From Gari tellinella (Eukaryota; Mollusca; Bivalvia; Cardiida; Psammobiidae): DNA of 64,000 nucleotides. The notes under the pieces are model-generated. The model was not told the DNA's origin, ran no database searches, and saw only the letters and a program-made list of their open reading frames with translations. The DNA lies in contig OV277871.1 of the NCBI GenBank assembly GCA_922989275.2, positions 64,749,848-64,813,847 of the forward strand. The letters are read 5' to 3'. A program made the translations under genes and the position numbers. Positions 21,246-34,647 of the stretch are shown here, piece by piece (the first letter of the stretch is position 1; each line of letters begins with the position of its first letter).

Positions 21246-21565
21246 ATTCTGAGAATCCGAATTGTTTGACATTAGTGTTCATCAAATAAAACCTAGCCTT
21301 TCTGTTATTGGGGTATATTGACGCTGTTTAAAAAACAGTATATACCCTGTTCAGACAGCTCCTTGGGCGGTCTAATAAGGGTCTATACTGCATTCTTGTA
21401 GGATTTCTCTGACATGAGTCTTCACTTACTCCTCCAGATTTTTTCCTTAATTCATTATCCAATGTTACTCAGCCTCCGATCTGGGTCCGATCTGTTTGTA
21501 AATACAAGTGACAACGTACCCATCAGTGATGGTTTCATGGAGCTGAGTTGTCAGCCTCCGAGTCA
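21246..21565. other. Unit spacer, nothing recognised
   Basis: A short inverted phrase GTATATTGACGC/ACAGTATATACCC lies near 21310-21345; otherwise unexplained. Confidence 0.4.
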
Positions 21566-22424
21566 TTACCTTGGTTGCCATGGCAACTAATTTTTTTAAA
21601 GCACACCCCGTGAACATTATTTCAAAATTTTGCTTAAATAAATCATGAGGTTAAGGAAAGTATATATATTAGGAGTATTAGTTTTAATCCAAGACTGATT
21701 ACTGTAACGAAAAACCTGATTTTTCACTTTTGTTGCCATGACAACAGAAGGTCTGCATGAAATCATTTTTCAAAGAGATTTACCCAAACCATAGTCTTGT
21801 ACAGTTGGCTCTTATCAGCCATGTGGTTGAGAGGAAAATGTATTAGGTGTATATAATCCAAGAAAGACTGCATAGAATAACGAAAATTTAGCGTTTTGGT
21901 GGCTATTTTGTGTTGTTGTTGTTTTGTTTACCAATACTTGGCCTTGAACTTCATTGGAGAGGGGGACATACAACAAACTGGATTCACATCACTTTAATTA
22001 TGGTTAAAATGTGGTAGGCCAGTTATCAATAAAGTATCTAAGCTTTGGGCCATGTGATTTATTTTACAAAACATTTTTTTTTTTAAGATTTCTCTATTTT
22101 TTACTTTGGTTGCCATGGCAACCAGAAATCTACATGTTATCAAATGTTTGATGGAGAACCAACCCAGGAACATTCCTGTAAAGATTTGTTGTGATAAACC
22201 ATATATATTAGGAGAAGCAGATGTATTAGGTATATTTGATCTCAAAAAGATTGGATATAATAGCGAAAAAATAACGTTTTGGTGGCCATTTTGTTTTTTA
22301 CCATTTTTGGGCTTTCAAGGCATCGGAGAGGGTGACAGGCACCCTAAATGGATTCAGCAAACTTTAATTATAATAAAAAGGTGGCCTGTCAACTTTTCCC
22401 CAAAAATGCCTCCAGAAGTGTGAT
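21566..22424 (+). mobile_element. Right part of the 2.1-kb inverted-terminal element, unit 1
   Basis: Collinear with 12172-13024, at high identity but clearly more diverged than the units are from each other. It carries X-box palindromes at 21574-21587, 21732-21745 (one change) and 22109-22122. Confidence 0.8.
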
Positions 22425-22520
22425 TTCCTCAAAATCCGGCTAGTCTATATACCTAAAATTTAGATTTAGAAAAAAGCATTCGACAATTGTTTAAAACAGA
22501 TTAAGTCTTGGAAGTACATG

Positions 22521-22769
22521 TACAGGGGAGACAACGTTATTTTTTCCAAATATATAAACGCGTTTACGCTAAGACTAAAATTTCTCATGATTGCAAACAG
22601 TTTGGAGACAGATCAGACGCCGGGTTACTCGGCGTCTGATCAGGCTCCAAACTGTTTGCCACTTAGATTAAAACCGAAACACGATAATTAGACATTTCAA
22701 ACAGTTGTAATTTTCTCAATTTTATTGCAATGCGTTTAAGCTGGAACAAATAACGTCTTCTCTACTGTA
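22521..22769 (+). mobile_element. MITE-1 GGGGAG variant, unit 1
   Basis: Equivalent of 13130-13378, with AAATATATAAACGCG in place of AAATAAATAAACGCG. Confidence 0.8.
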
Positions 22770-22775
22770 CCAGCA

Positions 22776-23067
22776 AACAGTGGAGAATCTGTTATTCTTA
22801 CGTCATTGGTGACGCCATACAGTGGAGAATCTGTTATTCTTTCCCGTTTAAACGCAAACGTACGCAAACGCAAAACACTAAAACGTAGAAAAGAATAACT
22901 TTTGGATAATTCTGATATTTCATGTTTATCTTGGTGGCAAACAGTTTGGAGCCTGATCAGACGCCGGGTTACCCGGCGTCTGATCTGGCTCCAAACTGTT
23001 TGCACTGCAAATAATAGTTTTAGCGTAAACGCGTTTATTGGGAAAGAATAACAGATTCTCCACTGTA
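22776..23067 (-). mobile_element. MITE-1 with duplicated tip, unit 1
   Basis: Equivalent of 13385-13676; the full copy starts at 22818. The intervening spacer has GACGCCAT for GACGTCAT. Confidence 0.8.
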
Positions 23068-23085
23068 CAGTGAAGAATATAAGAA

Positions 23086-23221
23086 TCCACCATGAGTGTT
23101 GATTTCTCCCCCGAGGGTCAGAAAATTCATGCAGGGACGAGGCTTGCCGAGTCCCTTCGTGAATCTTCTGACCCGAGGGGGAGAAACTTCCTATCCTACA
23201 TCAACCAAACGAATGGTGGAT
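23086..23221. repeat. Foldback element, unit 1
   Basis: Outer ends TCCACCAT/ATGGTGGA and inner arms TTTCTCCCCCGAGGGTCAG with the inverse CTGACCCGAGGGGGAGAAA enclose a ~40-base loop. Confidence 0.75.
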
Positions 23222-23469
23222 TTTTTTTCTCCCATTTAAAACGTTAAAATATGACACAAATAACGAAATAATTGCAGTTTCTCTACACTTTTTTTCCGCC
23301 AAACACGACGTTGTTTATAGTAACGTCATAAGAAATGACGTCATTTAGTTACCTGCGTCGTGCAGCGCTTGTGATAAAGCTGGGCAAACAATAAAAGACG
23401 TCACGTGGTATGGAGGATAGAGTCATTCCACATGGGGAAAATCCCTATCCCACATCGGCGAAAATGGGA

Positions 23470-26400
23470 GAAAACGTTATTCTTTCCCAATAAACGCGTT
23501 TACGCTAAAAATATTATTTCCATTGCAAACAGTTTGGAGCCTGATCAGACGCCGGATAATCCGGCGTCTGATCAGGCTTCAAACTGTTTGCGACTAAGAT
23601 TAAAAGAAATAGTCAGAATTGTCAACAAGTCGTCATTTTCTACGTTTGTTTGCGATGCGTTTGCGATTCGTTTGCGTATAAACGGGAAAGAATAACGTTT
23701 TCTCCACTGTAAGTATAAATATTGCTGCTGTTGTACTGCCACGTGAGATATATCCGTTGATGAGTTTAATTAAAATGGCATATCTAATCAGGATTCGTGC
23801 AGGAATGAACTTCCCCTGGGAGTGTGTGTTACCTTTAACTCTTTACTACATTGTACATAGCGTGTTTATCGTTTTGAAGACAGACGACCACCTAAAGCAA
23901 GATTAAAGAAAAGCAGAATGCTCCTTAAAGAGCTTCTGCTTTTCTTTTATCCTGATTTAAGCTACAATCTGCCAGGTTATAGGAAATGTTTCTTATGTTG
24001 CATATTCATTACTGTATCAAATGAAACACTTTTAATCAGTTGAGAAATTAATTAAATTCGTAAAAAGGTGTTTCTATGGAGTTAAATGTTACAGTGGAGA
24101 ATGTGTTATTCTTTCCCAATAAACGCGTTTACGCTAAAACTATTATTTGCAGTGCAAACAGTTTGGAGCCAGATCAGACGCCGGGTAACCCGGCGTCTGA
24201 TCAGGCTCCAAACTGTTTGCCACCAAAATAAACATGAAATATCAGAATTGTTCAAAAGTTGTTCTTTTCTACGTTTTAGTGCTTTGCGTTTGCGTACGTT
24301 TGCGTTTAAACGGGAAAGAATAACAGATTCTCCTACCTATACGTCTGTTTGAAAAAATGGCTGTTTTCGTCTTCCAGTTATGAAACGTATTGAATTGTTG
24401 TTCATTTCAAACCAAATTGACGTCTATGTATTTGCTTTTAGTGGTTATAAAAGTACATGGTCTCTCCGGGTTGTATTTTCTACGGAGACTTTGTTTGATT
24501 GGTGTAAATAAATACCATATAACTCCTCTATTACGACCACTAAAAGGAAGGTCAGTGGCTTGTATGAATGACATGTTTCAGCTTAACGCAATACGAAATC
24601 AAAAGAGAAAGCTCCTAAAGGTTCCTACTTTCACCCTGCGTTAAGTAGCCAGCTGTTATGCATGACATAATTCATTGGTCGTAATATAGGGGGTTTACTG
24701 TATGTAATTGACATATGTGGTATCCGTTCTGCTTTTCTAAGGAGATAAGAGTCGGTGGCAAATATATATGACACTACACCCCTGTAAGCACCTGCAAGTT
24801 GACCCTTAAGTTATTTTGCTGTAAAATCGTGTGCTTTGAAATTATCGTCTGTAAAATGTGTTGAATGTAGATTTATACATTTTTGAATTAAACAAATCAA
24901 AAGACGAGTATCAAGCAGCTTGGATCCAAAGAAGACGCCGAGTTACGTGACGTCTGATCTGGAACCAAACTTTTTGCAAAAACCAGCAAAGTCGCGATAC
25001 AGCAGACAAAGGATTGAAATCGTCTCCACAGACATATCTAAAATTAGCAATGTATATCGCAGTTGCTTTTGCGCATTGAATACTAACGTGGCTGTATGAG
25101 AAAAATTCAAAATCTAATGTTTCCAATTGAATGCCGCTTATAATAATGGCCTGTTTAACCGTTCATCCCTAATGACACTTAATACGACATGCACTCTGTA
25201 TTTGGAGGACGGATATAATCGGCGTTATGTTTCAACGTGTTAACTCCGAATACACTAGTAATTTGTATATAGTTTGGATCCTGATCAGACTCCGCGAAGC
25301 GCGTATACCGAGTAGGACAATTGCACTCCTTATGATTACACTGTATTGAAGGACAAGCTGTTTGACGCTGTTTGCCACTTGTTTTGAAACGGCATTGCAG
25401 ACAGTTATATTGATGCAGACGACAATTTGGCAGAAAAAGGGGGGGGGGGAGTAAAAACCTCACGATAAATTTATCATGAAAGGGAGAAATAGTGTGGAAA
25501 CTGATCAGATACCGTGATTCTGAGAATAGCCCTTCCACTCTCAAAAAAGTCATAAAGTACAATTGCAAATAGTTTTGATCCAGATCAAAACTGGCTGCAA
25601 CTTGTTTTGAAATAACGTCAGATATACAGCCTTAATTCTAACTTTGAAACGACATTGTAGAAAGTAATATTGAAGCAGACGACAATTTGGCGGTAAAGGG
25701 GTTAAAAACCTCACGATAAATTTGATCATCAAAAGGAGAAATAGTGTGGATACTGCTCAGATACTGTGATTCTGAGAATAGCCCTTCCACTCTCAAAAAA
25801 GTCATAAAGCACAATTGCAAACAGTTTTGATCCTGATCAGACGCCGCCTGACGCGGCGTTTGATCAGGATCAAAACTGGTTGCCACTTGTTTGAAATAAC
25901 GTCAGATATACTGCCTTATCTCTAACTTTGAAACGACATTGTAGAAAGTAATATTGAAGCAGACGACAATTTGGCGGTAAAGGGGTTAAAAACCTCACGA
26001 TAAATTTGATCATCAAAAGGAGAAATAGTGTGGATACTGCTCAGATACCGTGATTCTGAGAATAGCCCTTCCGCTCTCAAAAAAGTCATAAAGCACAATT
26101 GCAAACAGTTTTGATCCTGATCAGACGCCGCCTGACGCGGCGTTTGATCAGGATCAAAACTGGTTGCCACTTGTTTGAAATAACGTCAGATATACTGCAT
26201 TATCTCTAACTTTGAAACGACATTGTAGAAAGTGATATTGAAGCAGACGACAATTTGGCGGTAAAGGGGTTAAAAACCTCACGATAAATTTGATCATGAA
26301 AGATATAAATAGTGTGGGTACTGATCAGACACCGTGATGCTGAGACTAGCCCTTCCAATCTCAATAACGTCAGAAAGCGCATTTGCAAACTGTTTTAATC

Positions 26401-29058
26401 CTGATCAGACGCCGCGTAACGCGGCGTTTGATCAGGATCAAAACTGTTTACCACTTGTTTTGAAATGACGTCAGTTATACTGCCTTTATTCTAACTTTGA
26501 AGCGACATTGCATACAGAAATATTGAATCAGACGACAATTTGGCGGGGAAGGGGGTGGGGGGGGGGGTTGAAAAATCTCACGATCAATATGATTCTGAAA
26601 GGGAGAAATAGTGTGGGTACTGATCAGACACCGTGATTCTGAGAATAGCCCTTCGACTCTCAATAACGTCATAAAACGCATTTGCAAACAGTTGTGATCC
26701 TGATCAGACGCCGCGTAACATTGCATACAGTAATATTGAAGCAGACGACAATTTGGCGTTGAATGGATAAAAAGCCTCACGATAAATTTGATCATGAAAG
26801 GGAAAAATAGTGTGGATACTGATCAGACACCGTGATTCTGAGAATCCGAATTGTTTGACATTAGTGTTCATCAAATAAAACCTAGCCTTTCTGTTATTGG
26901 GGTATATTGACGCTGTTTAAAAAACAGTATATACCCTGTTCAGACAGCTCCTTGGGCGGTCTAATAAGGGTCTATACTGCATTCTTGTAGGATTTCTCTG
27001 ACATGAGTCTTCACTTACTCCTCCAGATTTTTTCCTTAATTCATTATCCAATGTTACTCAGCCTCCGATCTGGGTCCGATCTGTTTGTAAATACAAGTGA
27101 CAACGTACCCATCAGTGATGGTTTCATGGAGCTGAGTTGTCAGCCTCCGAGTCATTACCTTGGTTGCCATGGCAACTAATTTTTTTAAAGCACACCCCGT
27201 GAACATTATTTCAAAATTTTGCTTAAATAAATCATGAGGTTAAGGAAAGTATATATATTAGGAGTATTAGTTTTAATCCAAGACTGATTACTGTAACGAA
27301 AAACCTGATTTTTCACTTTTGTTGCCATGACAACAGAAGGTCTGCATGAAATCATTTTTCAAAGAGATTTACCCAAACCATAGTCTTGTACAGTTGGCTC
27401 TTATCAGCCATGTGGTTGAGAGGAAAATGTATTAGGTGTATATAATCCAAGAAAGACTGCATAGAATAACGAAAATTTAGCGTTTTGGTGGCTATTTTGT
27501 GTTGTTGTTGTTTTGTTTACCAATACTTGGCCTTGAACTTCATTGGAGAGGGGGACATACAACAAACTGGATTCACATCACTTTAATTATGGTTAAAATG
27601 TGGTAGGCCAGTTATCAATAAAGTATCTAAGCTTTGGGCCATGTGATTTATTTTACAAAACATTTTTTTTTTTAAGATTTCTCTATTTTTTACTTTGGTT
27701 GCCATGGCAACCAGAAATCTACATGTTATCAAATGTTTGATGGAGAACCAACCCAGGAACATTCCTGTAAAGATTTGTTGTGATAAACCATATATATTAG
27801 GAGAAGCAGATGTATTAGGTATATTTGATCTCAAAAAGATTGGATATAATAGCGAAAAAATAACGTTTTGGTGGCCATTTTGTTTTTTACCATTTTTGGG
27901 CTTTCAAGGCATCGGAGAGGGTGACAGGCACCCTAAATGGATTCAGCAAACTTTAATTATAATAAAAAGGTGGCCTGTCAACTTTTCCCCAAAAATGCCT
28001 CCAGAAGTGTGATTTCCTCAAAATCCGGCTAGTCTATATACCTAAAATTTAGATTTAGAAAAAAGCATTCGACAATTGTTTAAAACAGATTAAGTCTTGG
28101 AAGTACATGTACAGGGGAGACAACGTTATTTTTTCCAAATATATAAACGCGTTTACGCTAAGACTAAAATTTCTCATGATTGCAAACAGTTTGGAGACAG
28201 ATCAGACGCCGGGTTACTCGGCGTCTGATCAGGCTCCAAACTGTTTGCCACTTAGATTAAAACCGAAACACGATAATTAGACATTTCAAACAGTTGTAAT
28301 TTTCTCAATTTTATTGCAATGCGTTTAAGCTGGAACAAATAACGTCTTCTCTACTGTACCAGCAAACAGTGGAGAATCTGTTATTCTTACGTCATTGGTG
28401 ACGCCATACAGTGGAGAATCTGTTATTCTTTCCCGTTTAAACGCAAACGTACGCAAACGCAAAACACTAAAACGTAGAAAAGAATAACTTTTGGATAATT
28501 CTGATATTTCATGTTTATCTTGGTGGCAAACAATTTGGAGCCTGATCAGACGCCGGGTTACCCGGCGTCTGATCTGGCTCCAAACTGTTTGCACTGCAAA
28601 TAATAGTTTTAGCGTAAACGCGTTTATTGGGAAAGAATAACAGATTCTCCACTGTACAGTGAAGAATATAAGAATCCACCATGAGTGTTGATTTCTCCCC
28701 CGAGGGTCAGAAAATTCATGCAGGGACGAGGCTTGCCGAGTCCCTTCGTGAATCTTCTGACCCGAGGGGGAGAAACTTCCTATCCTACATCAACCAAACG
28801 AATGGTGGATTTTTTTTCTCCCATTTAAAACGTTAAAATATGACACAAATAACGAAATAATTGCAGTTTCTCTACACTTTTTTTCCGCCAAACACGACGT
28901 TGTTTATAGTAACGTCATAAGAAATGACGTCATTTAGTTACCTGCGTCGTGCAGCGCTTGTGATAAAGCTGGGCAAACAATAAAAGACGTCACGTGGTAT
29001 GGAGGATAGAGTCATTCCACATGGGGAAAATCCCTATCCCACATCGGCGAAAATGGGA
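23470..29058 (+). repeat. Array unit 2
   Basis: Same parts at the same offsets as unit 1. A private change near 28531 (CAATTTGG for CAGTTTGG) removes one base pair of a MITE palindrome. Confidence 0.9.
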
Positions 29059-32000
29059 GAAAACGTTATTCTTTCCCAATAAACGCGTTTACGCTAAAAA
29101 TATTATTTCCATTGCAAACAGTTTGGAGCCTGATCAGACGCCGGATAATCCGGCGTCTGATCAGGCTTCAAACTGTTTGCGACTAAGATTAAAAGAAATA
29201 GTCAGAATTGTCAACAAGTCGTCATTTTCTACGTTTGTTTGCGATGCGTTTGCGATTCGTTTGCGTATAAACGGGAAAGAATAACGTTTTCTCCACTGTA
29301 AGTATAAATATTGCTGCTGTTGTACTGCCACGTGAGATATATCCGTTGATGAGTTTAATTAAAATGGCATATCTAATCAGGATTCGTGCAGGAATGAACT
29401 TCCCCTGGGAGTGTGTGTTACCTTTAACTCTTTACTACATTGTACATAGCGTGTTTATCGTTTTGAAGACAGACGACCACCTAAAGCAAGATTAAAGAAA
29501 AGCAGAATGCTCCTTAAAGAGCTTCTGCTTTTCTTTTATCCTGATTTAAGCTACAATCTGCCAGGTTATAGGAAATGTTTCTTATGTTGCATATTCATTA
29601 CTGTATCAAATGAAACACTTTTAATCAGTTGAGAAATTAATTAAATTCGTAAAAAGGTGTTTCTATGGAGTTAAATGTTACAGTGGAGAATGTGTTATTC
29701 TTTCCCAATAAACGCGTTTACGCTAAAACTATTATTTGCAGTGCAAACAGTTTGGAGCCAGATCAGACGCCGGGTAACCCGGCGTCTGATCAGGCTCCAA
29801 ACTGTTTGCCACCAAAATAAACATGAAATATCAGAATTGTTCAAAAGTTGTTCTTTTCTACGTTTTAGTGCTTTGCGTTTGCGTACGTTTGCGTTTAAAC
29901 GGGAAAGAATAACAGATTCTCCTACCTATACGTCTGTTTGAAAAAATGGCTGTTTTCGTCTTCCAGTTATGAAACGTATTGAATTGTTGTTCATTTCAAA
30001 CCAAATTGACGTCTATGTATTTGCTTTTAGTGGTTATAAAAGTACATGGTCTCTCCGGGTTGTATTTTCTACGGAGACTTTGTTTGATTGGTGTAAATAA
30101 ATACCATATAACTCCTCTATTACGACCACTAAAAGGAAGGTCAGTGGCTTGTATGAATGACATGTTTCAGCTTAACGCAATACGAAATCAAAAGAGAAAG
30201 CTCCTAAAGGTTCCTACTTTCACCCTGCGTTAAGTAGCCAGCTGTTATGCATGACATAATTCATTGGTCGTAATATAGGGGGTTTACTGTATGTAATTGA
30301 CATATGTGGTATCCGTTCTGCTTTTCTAAGGAGATAAGAGTCGGTGGCAAATATATATGACACTACACCCCTGTAAGCACCTGCAAGTTGACCCTTAAGT
30401 TATTTTGCTGTAAAATCGTGTGCTTTGAAATTATCGTCTGTAAAATGTGTTGAATGTAGATTTATACATTTTTGAATTAAACAAATCAAAAGACGAGTAT
30501 CAAGCAGCTTGGATCCAAAGAAGACGCCGAGTTACGTGACGTCTGATCTGGAACCAAACTTTTTGCAAAAACCAGCAAAGTCGCGATACAGCAGACAAAG
30601 GATTGAAATCGTCTCCACAGACATATCTAAAATTAGCAATGTATATCGCAGTTGCTTTTGCGCATTGAATACTAACGTGGCTGTATGAGAAAAATTCAAA
30701 ATCTAATGTTTCCAATTGAATGCCGCTTATAATAATGGCCTGTTTAACCGTTCATCCCTAATGACACTTAATACGACATGCACTCTGTATTTGGAGGACG
30801 GATATAATCGGCGTTATGTTTCAACGTGTTAACTCCGAATACACTAGTAATTTGTATATAGTTTGGATCCTGATCAGACTCCGCGAAGCGCGTATACCGA
30901 GTAGGACAATTGCACTCCTTATGATTACACTGTATTGAAGGACAAGCTGTTTGACGCTGTTTGCCACTTGTTTTGAAACGGCATTGCAGACAGTTATATT
31001 GATGCAGACGACAATTTGGCAGAAAAAGGGGGGGGGGGAGTAAAAACCTCACGATAAATTTATCATGAAAGGGAGAAATAGTGTGGAAACTGATCAGATA
31101 CCGTGATTCTGAGAATAGCCCTTCCACTCTCAAAAAAGTCATAAAGTACAATTGCAAATAGTTTTGATCCAGATCAAAACTGGCTGCAACTTGTTTTGAA
31201 ATAACGTCAGATATACAGCCTTAATTCTAACTTTGAAACGACATTGTAGAAAGTAATATTGAAGCAGACGACAATTTGGCGGTAAAGGGGTTAAAAACCT
31301 CACGATAAATTTGATCATCAAAAGGAGAAATAGTGTGGATACTGCTCAGATACTGTGATTCTGAGAATAGCCCTTCCACTCTCAAAAAAGTCATAAAGCA
31401 CAATTGCAAACAGTTTTGATCCTGATCAGACGCCGCCTGACGCGGCGTTTGATCAGGATCAAAACTGGTTGCCACTTGTTTGAAATAACGTCAGATATAC
31501 TGCCTTATCTCTAACTTTGAAACGACATTGTAGAAAGTAATATTGAAGCAGACGACAATTTGGCGGTAAAGGGGTTAAAAACCTCACGATAAATTTGATC
31601 ATCAAAAGGAGAAATAGTGTGGATACTGCTCAGATACCGTGATTCTGAGAATAGCCCTTCCGCTCTCAAAAAAGTCATAAAGCACAATTGCAAACAGTTT
31701 TGATCCTGATCAGACGCCGCCTGACGCGGCGTTTGATCAGGATCAAAACTGGTTGCCACTTGTTTGAAATAACGTCAGATATACTGCATTATCTCTAACT
31801 TTGAAACGACATTGTAGAAAGTGATATTGAAGCAGACGACAATTTGGCGGTAAAGGGGTTAAAAACCTCACGATAAATTTGATCATGAAAGATATAAATA
31901 GTGTGGGTACTGATCAGACACCGTGATGCTGAGACTAGCCCTTCCAATCTCAATAACGTCAGAAAGCGCATTTGCAAACTGTTTTAATCCTGATCAGACG

Positions 32001-34647
32001 CCGCGTAACGCGGCGTTTGATCAGGATCAAAACTGTTTACCACTTGTTTTGAAATGACGTCAGTTATACTGCCTTTATTCTAACTTTGAAGCGACATTGC
32101 ATACAGAAATATTGAATCAGACGACAATTTGGCGGGGAAGGGGGTGGGGGGGGGGGTTGAAAAATCTCACGATCAATATGATTCTGAAAGGGAGAAATAG
32201 TGTGGGTACTGATCAGACACCGTGATTCTGAGAATAGCCCTTCGACTCTCAATAACGTCATAAAACGCATTTGCAAACAGTTGTGATCCTGATCAGACGC
32301 CGCGTAACATTGCATACAGTAATATTGAAGCAGACGACAATTTGGCGTTGAATGGATAAAAAGCCTCACGATAAATTTGATCATGAAAGGGAAAAATAGT
32401 GTGGATACTGATCAGACACCGTGATTCTGAGAATCCGAATTGTTTGACATTAGTGTTCATCAAATAAAACCTAGCCTTTCTGTTATTGGGGTATATTGAC
32501 GCTGTTTAAAAAACAGTATATACCCTGTTCAGACAGCTCCTTGGGCGGTCTAATAAGGGTCTATACTGCATTCTTGTAGGATTTCTCTGACATGAGTCTT
32601 CACTTACTCCTCCAGATTTTTTCCTTAATTCATTATCCAATGTTACTCAGCCTCCGATCTGGGTCCGATCTGTTTGTAAATACAAGTGACAACGTACCCA
32701 TCAGTGATGGTTTCATGGAGCTGAGTTGTCAGCCTCCGAGTCATTACCTTGGTTGCCATGGCAACTAATTTTTTTAAAGCACACCCCGTGAACATTATTT
32801 CAAAATTTTGCTTAAATAAATCATGAGGTTAAGGAAAGTATATATATTAGGAGTATTAGTTTTAATCCAAGACTGATTACTGTAACGAAAAACCTGATTT
32901 TTCACTTTTGTTGCCATGACAACAGAAGGTCTGCATGAAATCATTTTTCAAAGAGATTTACCCAAACCATAGTCTTGTACAGTTGGCTCTTATCAGCCAT
33001 GTGGTTGAGAGGAAAATGTATTAGGTGTATATAATCCAAGAAAGACTGCATAGAATAACGAAAATTTAGCGTTTTGGTGGCTATTTTGTGTTGTTGTTGT
33101 TTTGTTTACCAATACTTGGCCTTGAACTTCATTGGAGAGGGGGACATACAACAAACTGGATTCACATCACTTTAATTATGGTTAAAATGTGGTAGGCCAG
33201 TTATCAATAAAGTATCTAAGCTTTGGGCCATGTGATTTATTTTACAAAACATTTTTTTTTTTAAGATTTCTCTATTTTTTACTTTGGTTGCCATGGCAAC
33301 CAGAAATCTACATGTTATCAAATGTTTGATGGAGAACCAACCCAGGAACATTCCTGTAAAGATTTGTTGTGATAAACCATATATATTAGGAGAAGCAGAT
33401 GTATTAGGTATATTTGATCTCAAAAAGATTGGATATAATAGCGAAAAAATAACGTTTTGGTGGCCATTTTGTTTTTTACCATTTTTGGGCTTTCAAGGCA
33501 TCGGAGAGGGTGACAGGCACCCTAAATGGATTCAGCAAACTTTAATTATAATAAAAAGGTGGCCTGTCAACTTTTCCCCAAAAATGCCTCCAGAAGTGTG
33601 ATTTCCTCAAAATCCGGCTAGTCTATATACCTAAAATTTAGATTTAGAAAAAAGCATTCGACAATTGTTTAAAACAGATTAAGTCTTGGAAGTACATGTA
33701 CAGGGGAGACAACGTTATTTTTTCCAAATATATAAACGCGTTTACGCTAAGACTAAAATTTCTCATGATTGCAAACAGTTTGGAGACAGATCAGACGCCG
33801 GGTTACTCGGCGTCTGATCAGGCTCCAAACTGTTTGCCACTTAGATTAAAACCGAAACACGATAATTAGACATTTCAAACAGTTGTAATTTTCTCAATTT
33901 TATTGCAATGCGTTTAAGCTGGAACAAATAACGTCTTCTCTACTGTACCAGCAAACAGTGGAGAATCTGTTATTCTTACGTCATTGGTGACGCCATACAG
34001 TGGAGAATCTGTTATTCTTTCCCGTTTAAACGCAAACGTACGCAAACGCAAAACACTAAAACGTAGAAAAGAATAACTTTTGGATAATTCTGATATTTCA
34101 TGTTTATCTTGGTGGCAAACAGTTTGGAGCCTGATCAGACGCCGGGTTACCCGGCGTCTGATCTGGCTCCAAACTGTTTGCACTGCAAATAATAGTTTTA
34201 GCGTAAACGCGTTTATTGGGAAAGAATAACAGATTCTCCACTGTACAGTGAAGAATATAAGAATCCACCATGAGTGTTGATTTCTCCCCCGAGGGTCAGA
34301 AAATTCATGCAGGGACGAGGCTTGCCGAGTCCCTTCGTGAATCTTCTGACCCGAGGGGGAGAAACTTCCTATCCTACATCAACCAAACGAATGGTGGATT
34401 TTTTTTCTCCCATTTAAAACGTTAAAATATGACACAAATAACGAAATAATTGCAGTTTCTCTACACTTTTTTTCCGCCAAACACGACGTTGTTTATAGTA
34501 ACGTCATAAGAAATGACGTCATTTAGTTACCTGCGTCGTGCAGCGCTTGTGATAAAGCTGGGCAAACAATAAAAGACGTCACGTGGTATGGAGGATAGAG
34601 TCATTCCACATGGGGAAAATCCCTATCCCACATCGGCGAAAATGGGA
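29059..34647 (+). repeat. Array unit 3
   Basis: I noticed no change from the consensus of units 2-5 apart from what cannot be judged by eye. Confidence 0.9.

Larger units (their letters stand above)
17881..23469 (+). repeat. Array unit 1 (5589 bp)
   Basis: Order of parts: MITE-1, unique spacer, piggyBac-like MITE, MITE-1 lacking its right tip, ~930-bp spacer, ~284-bp subrepeats, spacer, right part of the 2.1-kb element, two MITE-1 copies, a foldback, and a 250-bp spacer. Its first 240 bases are the most different from the other units (for example AATAAGCCGG for AATAATCCGG), as expected for an edge unit. Confidence 0.9.
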
